Assembly (NCBI GenBank): GCA_016297535.1
Contig: JAEDGL010000070.1
Span: 1-12,347 of the forward strand
Source: Clostridia bacterium
Lineage (GTDB): Bacteria > Bacillota > Clostridia > Christensenellales > Aristaeellaceae
DNA: 12,347 nt
Direction of reading: 5' to 3'
Shown: positions 1 through 7,874 of the stretch, in pieces
How positions within the stretch are numbered: the first letter of the stretch is position 1
Layout of the letters: every line of letters begins with the position of its first letter
Made by a program: the position numbers and the translations under genes
The notes under the pieces: model-generated
The model's database searches: none
Told to the model about the DNA's origin: nothing
The model's input: only the letters and a program-made list of their open reading frames with translations

Positions 1-2039
1 TAGCCCTTCATGATGTTGTAGCCGCGCGCCACAAACTCGCCGATTTCGCCAACGGGCAGTTCCTCGTTGGTTTCGGGGTTTACAATGCGGCATTCAATCT
101 CCGGCAGCGCCCGGCCAACGGTGGCCACGCGAAGCTCCAGCGGATCATCCGCGCTGCTCATGGTGCAGCCGGGGGATGCTTCGGTCTGGCCGTATACGAT
201 GGTAATTTCCTTCATGTGCATCTTTTCCACCACCTCGCGCATTTTGGCGATGGGGCAGGGAGAACCGGCCATAATGCCGGTGCGCATGTAGGAAAAATCG
301 GTCTTTTCAAAGTCCGGGTGCTCAAGCATGGCCACAAACATGGTGGGCACACCGTGGAATGCCGTAATATGCTCCTGATGCACGCAGCTCAGCGCAGGTT
401 TGGGGCTGAAATAGGGCAGCGGCAAAATGGTGGCACCATGGGTCATGGAAGCGGTCATGGCCAGCACCATGCCAAAGCAGTGGAACATGGGCACCTGAAT
501 CATCATACGGTCCGCCGTGGACAGATCCATGCGGTCGCCGATGCATTTGCCGTTGTTAACCACATTGTAGTGGGTAAGCATAACGCCCTTGGGAAAGCCC
601 GTCGTGCCGGAGGTGTACTGCATGTTGCATACATCGTGGGGCGAAACGTTGGCTGCCAGGCGCCAAACCTCCTCCACAGGCACGGTTTTGCCGCGTTCCA
701 GCGCATCCTCCCAGGAAATGGCGCCGGGCTGGCTGAAGCCCACGGTGATCACGTTGCGCAGGAAGGGCAGACGGTGCGCGTGCAGCGGCTTGCCCCTGGG
801 GGTGGAAATCAGCTCGGGGCACAGCTCGTTGATGATTTGCTGATAGTCGCTGTCGCGGTAGCTCTTTTCCAGAATCAGCGTGTGCGTATCGGACTGCTTG
901 AGCAGATACTCCGCCTCGTGAATTTTGTAGGCAGTGTTCATGGTAACCAGCACCGCGCCAATTTTGGTGGTGGCCCAGAAGGCGATGTACCACTGGGGCA
1001 GGTTGGTGGCCCACATGGTTACATGGCTGCCGGGCTTTACGCCAAGGGCGATCAGCGAGCGGGCAAAGTTGTCCACATCCTTGCGGAACTCCGCATAGGT
1101 GCGGGTGTAGTTGAGCGTGGTGTATTTGATGGCCAGCTGATCGGGAAATTCCTCGGCCATGCGGTCCAGCACGCGGGAGAAGGTGGCTTCGATCAGGGCT
1201 TCCTTCTTCCACACAAACTGTCCGGTATGCGCCTGATTGTAGTACAGGGGCTTTTTGAGCATGCGGGGGCTTTCAAAGCGGTTCATGTAGTTGACGAAAT
1301 AGGGGAAGATAATATCCCTGTCCTGCAAATCTTCCATCCATTCAGGCTTCCATTCCAGCGAGAGGAAGCCATCGTAGTTGATGGAGGCCAGGGCCTGCAT
1401 CACGCTTTCAATGGGCAGGGTGCCCTCGCCGATCAGGTTGTACTGCCCGTCCTCGTCGGAATCGCGCAGGTGGATGTGCTTTACGTATGCACCCAGATTT
1501 TTGATGGTTTCATCCGGCGATTCATGATGATCGCGGCAGGTGTGGTGCACATCCCACAGAGCGCCCAGCTCGTCGCAGGCAAAATGGTTCATCAATTCGC
1601 GCAGCAAAGCGGTATCGGCATATACGCCGCTGGTTTTGATCAGCAGAATCACGTTTTTCCGGGCGGCGTAGTCCAGCAGCTCCTCCACCGTATGGCGGAT
1701 CACTTCCGGCCTGTTTTCGCTTGCAAAGGCGCATACGCAGGGCACACGCAGATCGCTGGCGATATCCATCAGCAGCCGCACCTCCTGCGCGGCGGAGCCC
1801 TCCTTCGAGGACAGGTCGCAGGAGGAATCCAGGCAGGGAATGGCAAGTTTTTTTTCGTTGAGCATGCGCACGGTAGCGGAAATGCCGTATTTGTGGAAGG
1901 GGCCGCCCTTTTCAAAGAGGCTGCTTTCCTTGTGGGCATTGTAGATCTCAATGCCGCCAAAGCGCATTTCGGTGGCGGTATCGATCCATTCTTCCCAAGA
2001 GCAGCTTTCCCAGCCGCGGGTGGAAAAGGAAAGGTTCAT
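1..2039 (-). CDS. TIM-barrel isomerase/epimerase-like domain fused to AMP-forming acyl-CoA synthetase (3' end outside window)
   Basis: One uninterrupted frame gives 679 codons before the window edge. Residues 1 to about 255 resemble the sugar phosphate isomerase/epimerase (xylose isomerase-like, AP endonuclease 2) TIM barrel: GGIEIYN (28-34), WDVHH (D163), KHIHLRD (H188, H190, D193), GEGTLPI and SLEWKPEW (E229), all likely metal-site or family residues. A short linker follows. From about residue 280 the protein is an ANL-superfamily adenylate-forming ligase (LIEATFSRVLDRMAEEFPD onward), with the phosphate-binding motif TSGTTGFPKG (476-485) and YGQTEASP (616-623). The C-terminal lysine domain lies beyond the edge. 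The ligase half should make an acyl-CoA from a free acid, ATP and CoA; the substrate is unknown. The start is firm: GAGGAGG (2053-2047) sits 7 bases upstream, and the ATG overlaps the stop of the preceding LeuA-like gene (ATGA), so translation is probably coupled. The frame was checked codon by codon across the junction, so this is a fusion in this sequence, not two genes. Confidence 0.88.
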   Translation of the reverse strand, partial: MNLSFSTRGWESCSWEEWIDTATEMRFGGIEIYNAHKESSLFEKGGPFHKYGISATVRMLNEKKLAIPCLDSSCDLSSKEGSAAQEVRLLMDIASDLRVPCVCAFASENRPEVIRHTVEELLDYAARKNVILLIKTSGVYADTALLRELMNHFACDELGALWDVHHTCRDHHESPDETIKNLGAYVKHIHLRDSDEDGQYNLIGEGTLPIESVMQALASINYDGFLSLEWKPEWMEDLQDRDIIFPYFVNYMNRFESPRMLKKPLYYNQAHTGQFVWKKEALIEATFSRVLDRMAEEFPDQLAIKYTTLNYTRTYAEFRKDVDNFARSLIALGVKPGSHVTMWATNLPQWYIAFWATTKIGAVLVTMNTAYKIHEAEYLLKQSDTHTLILEKSYRDSDYQQIINELCPELISTPRGKPLHAHRLPFLRNVITVGFSQPGAISWEDALERGKTVPVEEVWRLAANVSPHDVCNMQYTSGTTGFPKGVMLTHYNVVNNGKCIGDRMDLSTADRMMIQVPMFHCFGMVLAMTASMTHGATILPLPYFSPKPALSCVHQEHITAFHGVPTMFVAMLEHPDFEKTDFSYMRTGIMAGSPCPIAKMREVVEKMHMKEITIVYGQTEASPGCTMSSADDPLELRVATVGRALPEIECRIVNPETNEELPVGEIGEFVARGYNIMKG

Positions 2040-3448
2040 GCTTCCGCCTCCTCATAAACGATCTTGTTCAGGGCGCTGAGATAGGCAAGGATGCTGGCGC
2101 CCACAATATCGGTGGATATGCCGCGGCCGGAATACAGCCGCCCGCCGGAGCGCAGGCGCACTACGGTTTCGCCCATGGCTTCGCGGCCCTCGGTTACGGA
2201 CTGGATTTGGAAATCATCCAGCTCGTAGTGGTGGCCGATGACCTGCTCGATGGAAAGGAACGCCGCGTCGATGGGGCCGTCGCCCAGGCAGATGCCCTCC
2301 AGCACGCCGCCGTCCTTGATGAGACGGATATGAGCGCTTGCGGAAATGGCGTTGCCGCAGTTGATGACATACTTGTCCAGCTGATAGGTGGGGGGTACCT
2401 GAAGCGCCACGCTGGCAACGATGGTATCCAGCTCGCGGGCGGATACATGTTCCTTTTTGGCGGCGATGGCCTGGAAGGCCTCGTATACCTTGGCGTTGTC
2501 CTCGTCGCTCAGGGTGTAGCCCAGCTTTTCCACCGCTTTGCTTACGGCGGAAAGATCGTCATGCACGCTCAGCACCATGCCGGCCGCATCCGCCACGGCG
2601 GATACACCGCCATCGTAGGGCGATTTCTGGCCGCGTGCGGAGCAGAGCCATTCAATCTGGGCGGTGATGCGCCTGATCTCCGCATGGCGTACGCCGCAGC
2701 CAAGATCAAAGCTGTCGCCGCGGTTTTTGAGGATGGCGGCGATATCGCTCAGGGCGGTGACATCGCTGGCGCAGGAAACCGTCTTGATTTCGTCTGCGCC
2801 CGCGCGGATGGCGGCGATGGCGCAGGCTCCGGCCATGGAGAGCGCGTTGGAGCACAGCACGCCCAGCCTGACATTGGCCAGTTCGGGCACGTTGGCTTTG
2901 ACGCTGCTGATAAAGGCCGAAAATTCCTCCGGGAACATTAGCCCCGCCGCATCGCACAGCGTAACGGTGGAAGCGCCTGCAGCGATGGCCGCTCTGATGG
3001 CCTGGTAGAGAAACTCGTGCTCGCTGCGGCAGGCGTCATCGGCAATAAATTCGACGTCGGCGCATTTTTCACGGCAGGCGCCAACCAGTGCGGAGATGGC
3101 CTCCAGCATTTTGTCGGGCTTTTTGTGCCAGAAGTATTCCATCTGCGTGGGGCTCATGGGCGCCTGCACCTGCAGGCGGGGGCTTTTGGCTTCCTTAACG
3201 GCAGCCCAGGCGATGTCCACGCTTTCCACGTTCTGGTTTACGGGCACCGCCACCACGGCGTTTTTGGCGGCCATGGCCACGGATTTTACCAGCAGGCTGT
3301 CGATCTTTCTGTTTTGAATGGGGGAAAGCTCAATCCCGAAAACGTTCAGGCGGTCCAAAAGCTTGGCCAGCTCGATTTTTTCCTTAAAGCTGAGCGCCAG
3401 CCCGTTGGACGTTTTCAAAGTGATGTCGCTCAAGGCGATGGTACGCAT
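2036..3448 (-). CDS. LeuA-family protein (isopropylmalate synthase-like) with degenerate active site and intact regulatory domain
   Basis: This 470-residue protein aligns by eye to 2-isopropylmalate synthase over its whole length. It has an N-terminal DRE-TIM barrel (1 to about 280), a linker, and a C-terminal LeuA regulatory/dimerisation domain (about 355-465) with the family signatures LGDGPIDAAF (388-397), VTEGREAMGE (418-427) and GRGISTDIVGAS (441-452). The barrel lacks the catalytic motifs. Where family members have TLRDGEQ this protein has TLKTSNG (10-16), so the catalytic Arg and metal-binding Asp are gone. Where they have HxHND it has LCSNA (198-202), so both metal-binding His residues are gone. 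The ADDACRSE stretch (136-143) and CDAAG (165-169) remain. Classical acetyl-CoA condensation is therefore unlikely; a leucine-sensing or partner-protein role is inference. AGGAGG (3463-3458) precedes the ATG by 9 bases. The gene lies 36 bases after ilvE and overlaps the next gene by 4 bases. It could instead be a diverged enzyme with a new reaction. Confidence 0.85.
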   Translation of the reverse strand: MRTIALSDITLKTSNGLALSFKEKIELAKLLDRLNVFGIELSPIQNRKIDSLLVKSVAMAAKNAVVAVPVNQNVESVDIAWAAVKEAKSPRLQVQAPMSPTQMEYFWHKKPDKMLEAISALVGACREKCADVEFIADDACRSEHEFLYQAIRAAIAAGASTVTLCDAAGLMFPEEFSAFISSVKANVPELANVRLGVLCSNALSMAGACAIAAIRAGADEIKTVSCASDVTALSDIAAILKNRGDSFDLGCGVRHAEIRRITAQIEWLCSARGQKSPYDGGVSAVADAAGMVLSVHDDLSAVSKAVEKLGYTLSDEDNAKVYEAFQAIAAKKEHVSARELDTIVASVALQVPPTYQLDKYVINCGNAISASAHIRLIKDGGVLEGICLGDGPIDAAFLSIEQVIGHHYELDDFQIQSVTEGREAMGETVVRLRSGGRLYSGRGISTDIVGASILAYLSALNKIVYEEAEA

Positions 3449-3484
3449 TGATCTGTTCCTCCTGTTGTTCTTTGGGACGGGGCT

Positions 3485-4555
3485 TTAGCACACGGGAACG
3501 ACCCAACCGAAGGGATCGTCGATCCGGCTCCACTGGATGCCGGTAAGGGTGTCGTAGAGCATCTGGGTAACCTCGCCAATTTTGCCGCCGGATACGATGT
3601 ACTCCTGATCCTTGTAGGCCAGCTTGCCGATGGGGGATACCACAGCTGCGGTGCCGCAGCCCCAGGCCTCCTCCAGGGTGCCGTCTTCCAGCGCCTTGGC
3701 AAGCTCGTCGATGCTCAGCAGCCGCTCGGATACCTGGTAGCCCTTGGACTGGAGCACCTCGATGCAGCTGCGGCGGGTAACGCCGGGCAGGATGGAGCCG
3801 GTAAGCGCGGGCGTAATGATTTCGCCGTTGATTTTGAACATCACGTTCATCGCGCCCACTTCTTCAATGTACTTGCGGTGCACGCCGTCCAGCCACAGCA
3901 CCTGGCTGTAGCCCTTCTGGGCGGCGCGCTCTCCGGCGCGGTTGGAGGCGGCGTAGTTGCCGCCGCACTTGGCATAGCCCGTGCCACCGCGTACCGCGCG
4001 CACATCCTGATCCTCAATCATGATGCCAACGGGGTTGATACCCTCCTTGTAATAGGAGCCAACGGGGCTGGCGATGATGGCAAAGCGCGCGTTGTGCACC
4101 GCATGTACGCCAAGGGTTTCATCATTGCCATACAGGAAGGGGCGCAGGTACAGGGAGGTGCCGGGGGAATGAGGCGTCCAGTCGGCTTCCACCTGCACAA
4201 AGGCCTTAAGAATCTGCAGAAAATCTTCCTCGGGCAGCTGGGGCAGGCAAAGGCGCTCGGCGGATTCCATCATGCGGCGGGCGTTGCAATCCGGCCGGAA
4301 CAGCTGAATGCCGCCATCCGCCCTGCGGTAGGCTTTGAGACCTTCAAAAATTTCGCTGCCGTAGTGCAGGCAGGTAGCGGCGGGGTGCATGGAAAAGTTT
4401 TCAAAGGGCACAATGCGGGCATCGTGCCAGCCCTCCTGCGTGTTCCAGTCGATGATGGCCATGTGATCGGTAAAAATCCTGCCAAAGCCCAGCGCGGTTT
4501 CATCGGTGGGCTTGGCCTTGGGACAGGTGGTTTTTTCAATACGGATATTCAGCAT
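3485..4555 (-). CDS. ilvE: branched-chain amino acid aminotransferase
   Basis: This PLP enzyme of fold type IV exchanges the amino group between glutamate and the branched-chain 2-oxoacids (2-oxoisovalerate, 2-oxoisocaproate, 3-methyl-2-oxovalerate). Its 356 residues fit the longer class II BCAT group. The PLP lysine is K196 in GYAKCGGNYA (193-202). Other family signatures are LHYGSEIFEGLKAYR (63-77), SLYLRPFLYGND (134-145), KYIEEVGAMNVMF after VLWLDG, and the phosphate-binding stretch near GILPGVTRRS-type residues (here SILPGVTRRS). An AGAAGG-like site lies about 8 bases before the ATG. It follows the oxidoreductase gamma gene by 30 bases and precedes the LeuA-like gene by 36, so it belongs to the same transcript. 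In this context it probably interconverts the 2-oxoacid made or used by the ferredoxin oxidoreductase with valine, leucine or isoleucine. D-amino acid transferase and aminodeoxychorismate lyase share the fold but lack these BCAT-specific motifs. Confidence 0.95.
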   Translation of the reverse strand: MLNIRIEKTTCPKAKPTDETALGFGRIFTDHMAIIDWNTQEGWHDARIVPFENFSMHPAATCLHYGSEIFEGLKAYRRADGGIQLFRPDCNARRMMESAERLCLPQLPEEDFLQILKAFVQVEADWTPHSPGTSLYLRPFLYGNDETLGVHAVHNARFAIIASPVGSYYKEGINPVGIMIEDQDVRAVRGGTGYAKCGGNYAASNRAGERAAQKGYSQVLWLDGVHRKYIEEVGAMNVMFKINGEIITPALTGSILPGVTRRSCIEVLQSKGYQVSERLLSIDELAKALEDGTLEEAWGCGTAAVVSPIGKLAYKDQEYIVSGGKIGEVTQMLYDTLTGIQWSRIDDPFGWVVPVC

Positions 4556-4585
4556 GGCAATGGCCTTCTTTCCTTTATGACAGTA

Positions 4586-5125
4586 TTACGCTTGATAATC
4601 GCGTCCCATCTTGAGGGCGGTCAGGTTTTTCTCGTACATTTCGGGATGCTTGACGGAAACAACCTTTTTGAGCGATGCAGCCACCGCTTCCTCATCCTCA
4701 AATTCGCCAAGCTCCTTGAGAATTTTTCCGGCAAGAATCATGTTGGCCAGGCCGGACAGGCCGTTGTCACTGGCCAGCTGGGTGGCGGGCACATAGTAGG
4801 CGTCCACATTGCTGCGCTCCACCCTGCGGCCAATCAGGCTGGAATCCACAAAAATCTTGCCTCCGGCCTTGACATCGTTTTCATACTTGTCCAGGCTGGG
4901 CAGGTTCATCACCATCAGTACGTTGGGCCTAGAAACAATGGGAGAGCCTACCGGATCATCGGAAATAATGACAGAGCAGTTGGCGGTGCCGCCGCGCATT
5001 TCGGGGCCGTAGGAGGGCAGCCAGCTAACCTCCTTGCCTTCCATCATGCCCTTGTTTACCAGAAACTTTCCGGCGAACAGCAGACCCTGTCCGCCAAAAC
5101 CGGCGATCAGATATTCATTCGTCAT
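4586..5125 (-). CDS. 2-oxoacid:ferredoxin oxidoreductase, gamma subunit
   Basis: This 179-residue protein is the gamma (CoA-binding, POR_N-associated catalytic) subunit of a 2-oxoacid:acceptor oxidoreductase. Signatures are the glycine-rich GFGGQG (9-14) near the N-terminus and the conserved SYGPEMRGGTANC segment (38-50), followed by a Rossmann-like core with VLMVMN. In four-subunit enzymes (2-oxoisovalerate Vor, 2-oxoglutarate Kor, pyruvate Por) this chain packs with alpha and beta to form the CoA-dependent active site. Its ribosome binding site, AAGGAGG, lies inside the last codons of the beta gene, 5 bases separate the two genes, and no other start fits as well. Substrate cannot be read from this chain alone; the T-box and ilvE context favour branched-chain 2-oxoacids over 2-oxoglutarate. 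Confidence 0.93.
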   Translation of the reverse strand: MTNEYLIAGFGGQGLLFAGKFLVNKGMMEGKEVSWLPSYGPEMRGGTANCSVIISDDPVGSPIVSRPNVLMVMNLPSLDKYENDVKAGGKIFVDSSLIGRRVERSNVDAYYVPATQLASDNGLSGLANMILAGKILKELGEFEDEEAVAASLKKVVSVKHPEMYEKNLTALKMGRDYQA

Positions 5126-5130
5126 GGCGT

Positions 5131-5883
5131 TCAGTCCTCCTTGGCGGCGCTGCGGTCCTTGTACACGCCCAGCGGATAGTGGGGGATCATCTTTTCATCA
5201 ATCCACTCCAGCGCCTTCTGTGGGGTCATGCCCCAGTTGGTGGGACAGGAGGAGATGACCTCGACCAGCGAAAAGCCTTTGCCCTCCAGCTGATTTTGGA
5301 ACGCCTTTTTGATGGCCTTCTTGGCAGATTTCACATTTTTCACGTTGTTGACGGCCACGCGCTCCAGATATTCGGGGCCGTCGAGGGTGGCCAGCATCTC
5401 GCACACGCGGATGGGGTAGCCGCACGCCTTGACATCGCGCCCATAGGGAGAGGTCTGGGTTACCTGACCGGGCAGAGAGGTGGGAGCCATTTGGCCGCCG
5501 GTCATGCCGTAGATGGCGTTGTTGATAAAGATGATGGTAATGTTTTCGTTGCGCGCGGCGGCGTGTACGGTTTCGGCGGTGCCGATGGAGGCAAGGTCGC
5601 CGTCGCCCTGGTAGGTAAACACGATGTGGTTTTCCGGATCGGAGCGCTTGATGCCGGTGGCAACGGCGGGAGCGCGGCCGTGGGCGGCCTCCACCATATC
5701 GCAGGCAAAGTAGTCGTAGGCCATGACGGAGCAGCCCACGGGCGCCACGCCGATGGTTTTGCCCTCAATGCCCAGCTCGTCGATCACCTCGGCCACCAGA
5801 CGGTGCACAATGCCGTGGGTGCAGCCGGGGCAGTAATGCAGGGGAATATCCACAAGGGACTTCGGCTTTTCAAAAACGATCAT
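5131..5883 (-). CDS. 2-oxoacid:ferredoxin oxidoreductase, beta subunit (thiamine pyrophosphate-binding)
   Basis: The 250-residue protein carries the beta-subunit hallmarks: YCPGCTHG (17-24), APVGCSVM (47-54), and the TPP/Mg2+ motif beginning GDGDLASIG (93-101) and ending at N121-N122 in FINNAIYGMTGGQ. TPP bound here cleaves the 2-oxoacid to a hydroxyalkyl intermediate, with electrons passed to ferredoxin; run in reverse, the same site carboxylates an acyl-CoA. The length is close to that of compact Vor/Kor beta subunits and shorter than typical pyruvate enzymes. The ATG overlaps the alpha stop codon (ATGA, 5883-5880), which implies translational coupling and equal subunit amounts. The gene order ferredoxin-alpha-beta-gamma matches known four-subunit clusters. 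Assignment to the enzyme class is firm; substrate is inferred only from the neighbouring genes. Confidence 0.94.
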   Translation of the reverse strand: MIVFEKPKSLVDIPLHYCPGCTHGIVHRLVAEVIDELGIEGKTIGVAPVGCSVMAYDYFACDMVEAAHGRAPAVATGIKRSDPENHIVFTYQGDGDLASIGTAETVHAAARNENITIIFINNAIYGMTGGQMAPTSLPGQVTQTSPYGRDVKACGYPIRVCEMLATLDGPEYLERVAVNNVKNVKSAKKAIKKAFQNQLEGKGFSLVEVISSCPTNWGMTPQKALEWIDEKMIPHYPLGVYKDRSAAKED

Positions 5884-6950
5884 TTGTCAGCGCCTCCGTT
5901 CTTTGCAAGCTCTACGATCTTTGCGTATACCTCATCGGGGGAGGGGATGATGCCGCCCGCGCGGTTGCACAGCGCAACCGGGCGTTTGCATTCAATGGCC
6001 AGGCGGATGTCTTCAATCATCTGGCCCATGGAAAGCTCAACGCTGAGGAAGCTGTGGCAGGTCTGTGCGGCGGCGGCAAGCTGCTTTGCGGGGAACGGCC
6101 AGAGGGTGATGGGCCGGATCAGGCCGACCCTGATCCCGGCCTTGCGGGCTTCCGCGATGGCGTTTTTGGCCACGCGTGCTGCAATGCCAAAGGCAACCAC
6201 GCATATCTCGGCATCATCCATCAGATAGCGCTCGGCCATGGATTCGGTTTCCTCAATCAGGCGGTAGCGCTCGTAGCGCTCAAAATTGGTGCGTTCCAGT
6301 ACATCGGGGCTCAGGAACAGCGAGTTGACCACATTATGGCTGCGCTGGCCCCTGGTGCCGGTTACGGCCCAGCTCTTGTCAAACGCCTGTGCCTGCGGCT
6401 TTTTGATTTCCACAGGCTCCATCATCTGGCCCATGGTGCCGTCGGCCAGGATCATGGCGGTCATGCGGTATTTGTCGGCCAGATCAAAACCCTTCATGGT
6501 AAGATCGGCCATTTCCTGCACGCTTGCAGGTGCCAGCACGATCATGCGGTAATCGCCGTGCCCGCCGCCCTTGGTGGCCTGGAAATAATCGCTCTGGCTG
6601 GGTTGAATGCCACCCAGGCCGGGCCCGCCGCGCTGAACGTTCACCACCAGCGCGGGCAGATCCGCGCCGGCCAGATAGGACAGGCCCTCCGCCTTGAGGG
6701 AAATTCCCGGGCTGGAGGAGGAGGTCATCACGCGCTTGCCGGTGGAGGAAACGCCGTAGACCATGTTGATGGCGGCAATTTCACTTTCCGCCTGCAGGAA
6801 GGTTCCGCCAATTTTGGGCATACGCTTGGACATATAGGCGGCCACTTCGGTCTGGGGGGTGATGGGATAGCCGAAATAATGGCGGCAGCCCGCCTCGATG
6901 GCGGCTTCCGCGATGGCTTCGTTGCCCTTCATCAAAACTTTTTCAGCCAT
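5880..6950 (-). CDS. vorB: 2-oxoacid:ferredoxin oxidoreductase, alpha subunit (3-methyl-2-oxobutanoate type likely)
   Basis: The 356-residue protein has the pyrimidine-binding alpha-subunit fold. Signatures are MKGNEAIAEAAIEAG (7-21), FGYPITPQTEV (26-36), FLQAESEIAAIN with the TPP-activating glutamate, SSSSPGISLKAEG and QRGGPGLGGIQPSQSDY. A second domain (from about residue 230) ends the chain. In the complex it supplies the glutamate that activates TPP in the beta subunit and binds the 2-oxoacid. The size and the N-terminal MKGNEAIAEAAI pattern resemble proteins named VorB in bacterial genomes, which is why that symbol is offered; KorA would be the alternative. An AGGTAAGG ribosome site overlaps the ferredoxin stop, 9 bases upstream of the ATG. 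It is coupled to the beta gene by a 4-base overlap. Branched-chain specificity is inferred from ilvE and the T-box. Confidence 0.92.
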   Translation of the reverse strand: MAEKVLMKGNEAIAEAAIEAGCRHYFGYPITPQTEVAAYMSKRMPKIGGTFLQAESEIAAINMVYGVSSTGKRVMTSSSSPGISLKAEGLSYLAGADLPALVVNVQRGGPGLGGIQPSQSDYFQATKGGGHGDYRMIVLAPASVQEMADLTMKGFDLADKYRMTAMILADGTMGQMMEPVEIKKPQAQAFDKSWAVTGTRGQRSHNVVNSLFLSPDVLERTNFERYERYRLIEETESMAERYLMDDAEICVVAFGIAARVAKNAIAEARKAGIRVGLIRPITLWPFPAKQLAAAAQTCHSFLSVELSMGQMIEDIRLAIECKRPVALCNRAGGIIPSPDEVYAKIVELAKNGGADK

Positions 6951-6959
6951 ACTGGTACC

Positions 6960-7166
6960 TTACCTTTCTACCGTAATGACACAGTCAGGACACATGGTGG
7001 CGCAAAATGCGCAGGCAATGCACTTGTCCATGTCGGTGATCTCTGCGGGGTGATGTCCCTTGGCGTTGATCTTGTCGCCAGCCAGCTTGAGAAGCCCCTT
7101 GGGACATGCGTTGACGCAAAGGCCGCAGCCCTTGCAGCGTTCCGTGCGGATGGTCAGCTTTGCCAT
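6960..7166 (-). CDS. 2x[4Fe-4S] ferredoxin-like delta subunit of 2-oxoacid oxidoreductase
   Basis: A 68-residue dicluster ferredoxin. Cluster I ligands are C11, C14, C17 and C21 (CKGCGLCVNACPKG); cluster II ligands are C49, C52, C55 and C59 (CIACAFCATMCPDC), with a further cysteine at C62. In four-subunit oxidoreductases the delta chain carries electrons between the TPP site and free ferredoxin, so its place directly before alpha fits. An AAAGGAAGAG ribosome site lies just before the ATG. The start at 7166 gives the usual MAKLTIRTERCKGC beginning; an upstream in-frame extension is not needed. It lies 23 bases after the ATPase gene and 9 bases before alpha. A stand-alone ferredoxin is possible but less likely given this position. 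Confidence 0.93.
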   Translation of the reverse strand: MAKLTIRTERCKGCGLCVNACPKGLLKLAGDKINAKGHHPAEITDMDKCIACAFCATMCPDCVITVER

Positions 7167-7189
7167 GGTGTTTCTCTTCCTTTCTTTGC

Positions 7190-7852
7190 TTACTGTATTT
7201 TTTTCTGCAGCCGCAGGGGAAAGAGGTGATCGATCTTTCCGCTAAGCTGCTCAAACAGGCTTTCGTTTACCGAGGTCATTTTGAGCGGGAGGCCAGTGAG
7301 CTTGCAAACCTCATGCGCGTAGGCCATGGAGTCCAGCACATCCCCGGCGGTGGTCTGCGCGCCCAGGTTGGAATTGTTGACGACGGCTGTAAAGGAAATA
7401 CCGCCCGCCGCCTCGATCTCCCGCATGATTTCCACCGTCTGCCCGGCCGTGCGCGTAAGCGGGCGGAAACGGTTGATCACCAATAGCATTTCGTAGTTGT
7501 TTTCCCGCAGGATTCCTTCGCGGATGCGGCCAAGCGCCAGCGCGCCGCGGTCATCGCCGCCCACATCGATGATGGCGGTCTGGCCGGGGTCGTCGGTCAG
7601 GGAGTAGATATCCGCCGGAAGCGCGGGCAGATCCACATTGGAGCCCGCAAAATCGCTGCAGATCAGGCGGATGCCGTTTTCCATCAGATCGCCGCGGGAA
7701 TCCGAGGTGCGAAAGTAGGGATTGACGATGTCAATATCGGCAATGGTAACGCGCTCGCGCTGCTTTTTAAGCTGCAGCGCCAGATTGACGGCCAGGTTGG
7801 TCTTTCCGCTGCCGTAATGACCGCTCAATAGAATCAAACGTTTGAAATCCAT
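7190..7852 (-). CDS. small P-loop ATPase/GTPase, first gene of the oxidoreductase operon
   Basis: A 220-residue P-loop protein. It has a Walker A motif GHYGSGKT (11-18) followed by NLAVNLALQL, a switch-like DIDIVNPYFRTSD (39-51), and a hydrophobic strand ending AIIDVGGDD (93-101) as Walker B. VINRFRP and VVNNSNLG (157-164) may be base-recognition loops, as in the MinD/NifH-like SIMIBI class. The frame is open further upstream, to 8014, but that part runs through the T-box antiterminator and terminator, so the ATG at 7852 is chosen; a weak GAAAGGCAG site lies upstream. It is the first coding gene after the leader, only 23 bases before the ferredoxin gene. Function is not known. Its position suggests a helper for the oxidoreductase, for instance metal-cluster insertion or activation, but that is a guess. 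It has no membrane segment. Confidence 0.85.
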   Translation of the reverse strand: MDFKRLILLSGHYGSGKTNLAVNLALQLKKQRERVTIADIDIVNPYFRTSDSRGDLMENGIRLICSDFAGSNVDLPALPADIYSLTDDPGQTAIIDVGGDDRGALALGRIREGILRENNYEMLLVINRFRPLTRTAGQTVEIMREIEAAGGISFTAVVNNSNLGAQTTAGDVLDSMAYAHEVCKLTGLPLKMTSVNESLFEQLSGKIDHLFPLRLQKKIQ

Positions 7853-7874
7853 GAATCGACTGCCTTTCAAGCTG

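Noticed and set aside
216..2057. A 613-codon open frame on the plus strand
   Set aside because: It lies opposite the TIM/acyl-CoA synthetase fusion, whose minus-strand frame carries recognisable motifs, a ribosome site and operon spacing. The plus frame shows no family motif.
3878..5179. A 433-codon open frame on the plus strand opposite ilvE and the gamma subunit
   Set aside because: It is a GC-driven shadow frame: it spans two genes that are clearly coded on the minus strand and has no recognisable domain.
4586..7166. 2-oxoglutarate (Kor) or pyruvate (Por) identity for the oxidoreductase
   Set aside because: Not excluded by sequence, but T-box control and co-transcription with ilvE and a LeuA-like protein fit branched-chain 2-oxoacids better; kept as an alternative only.
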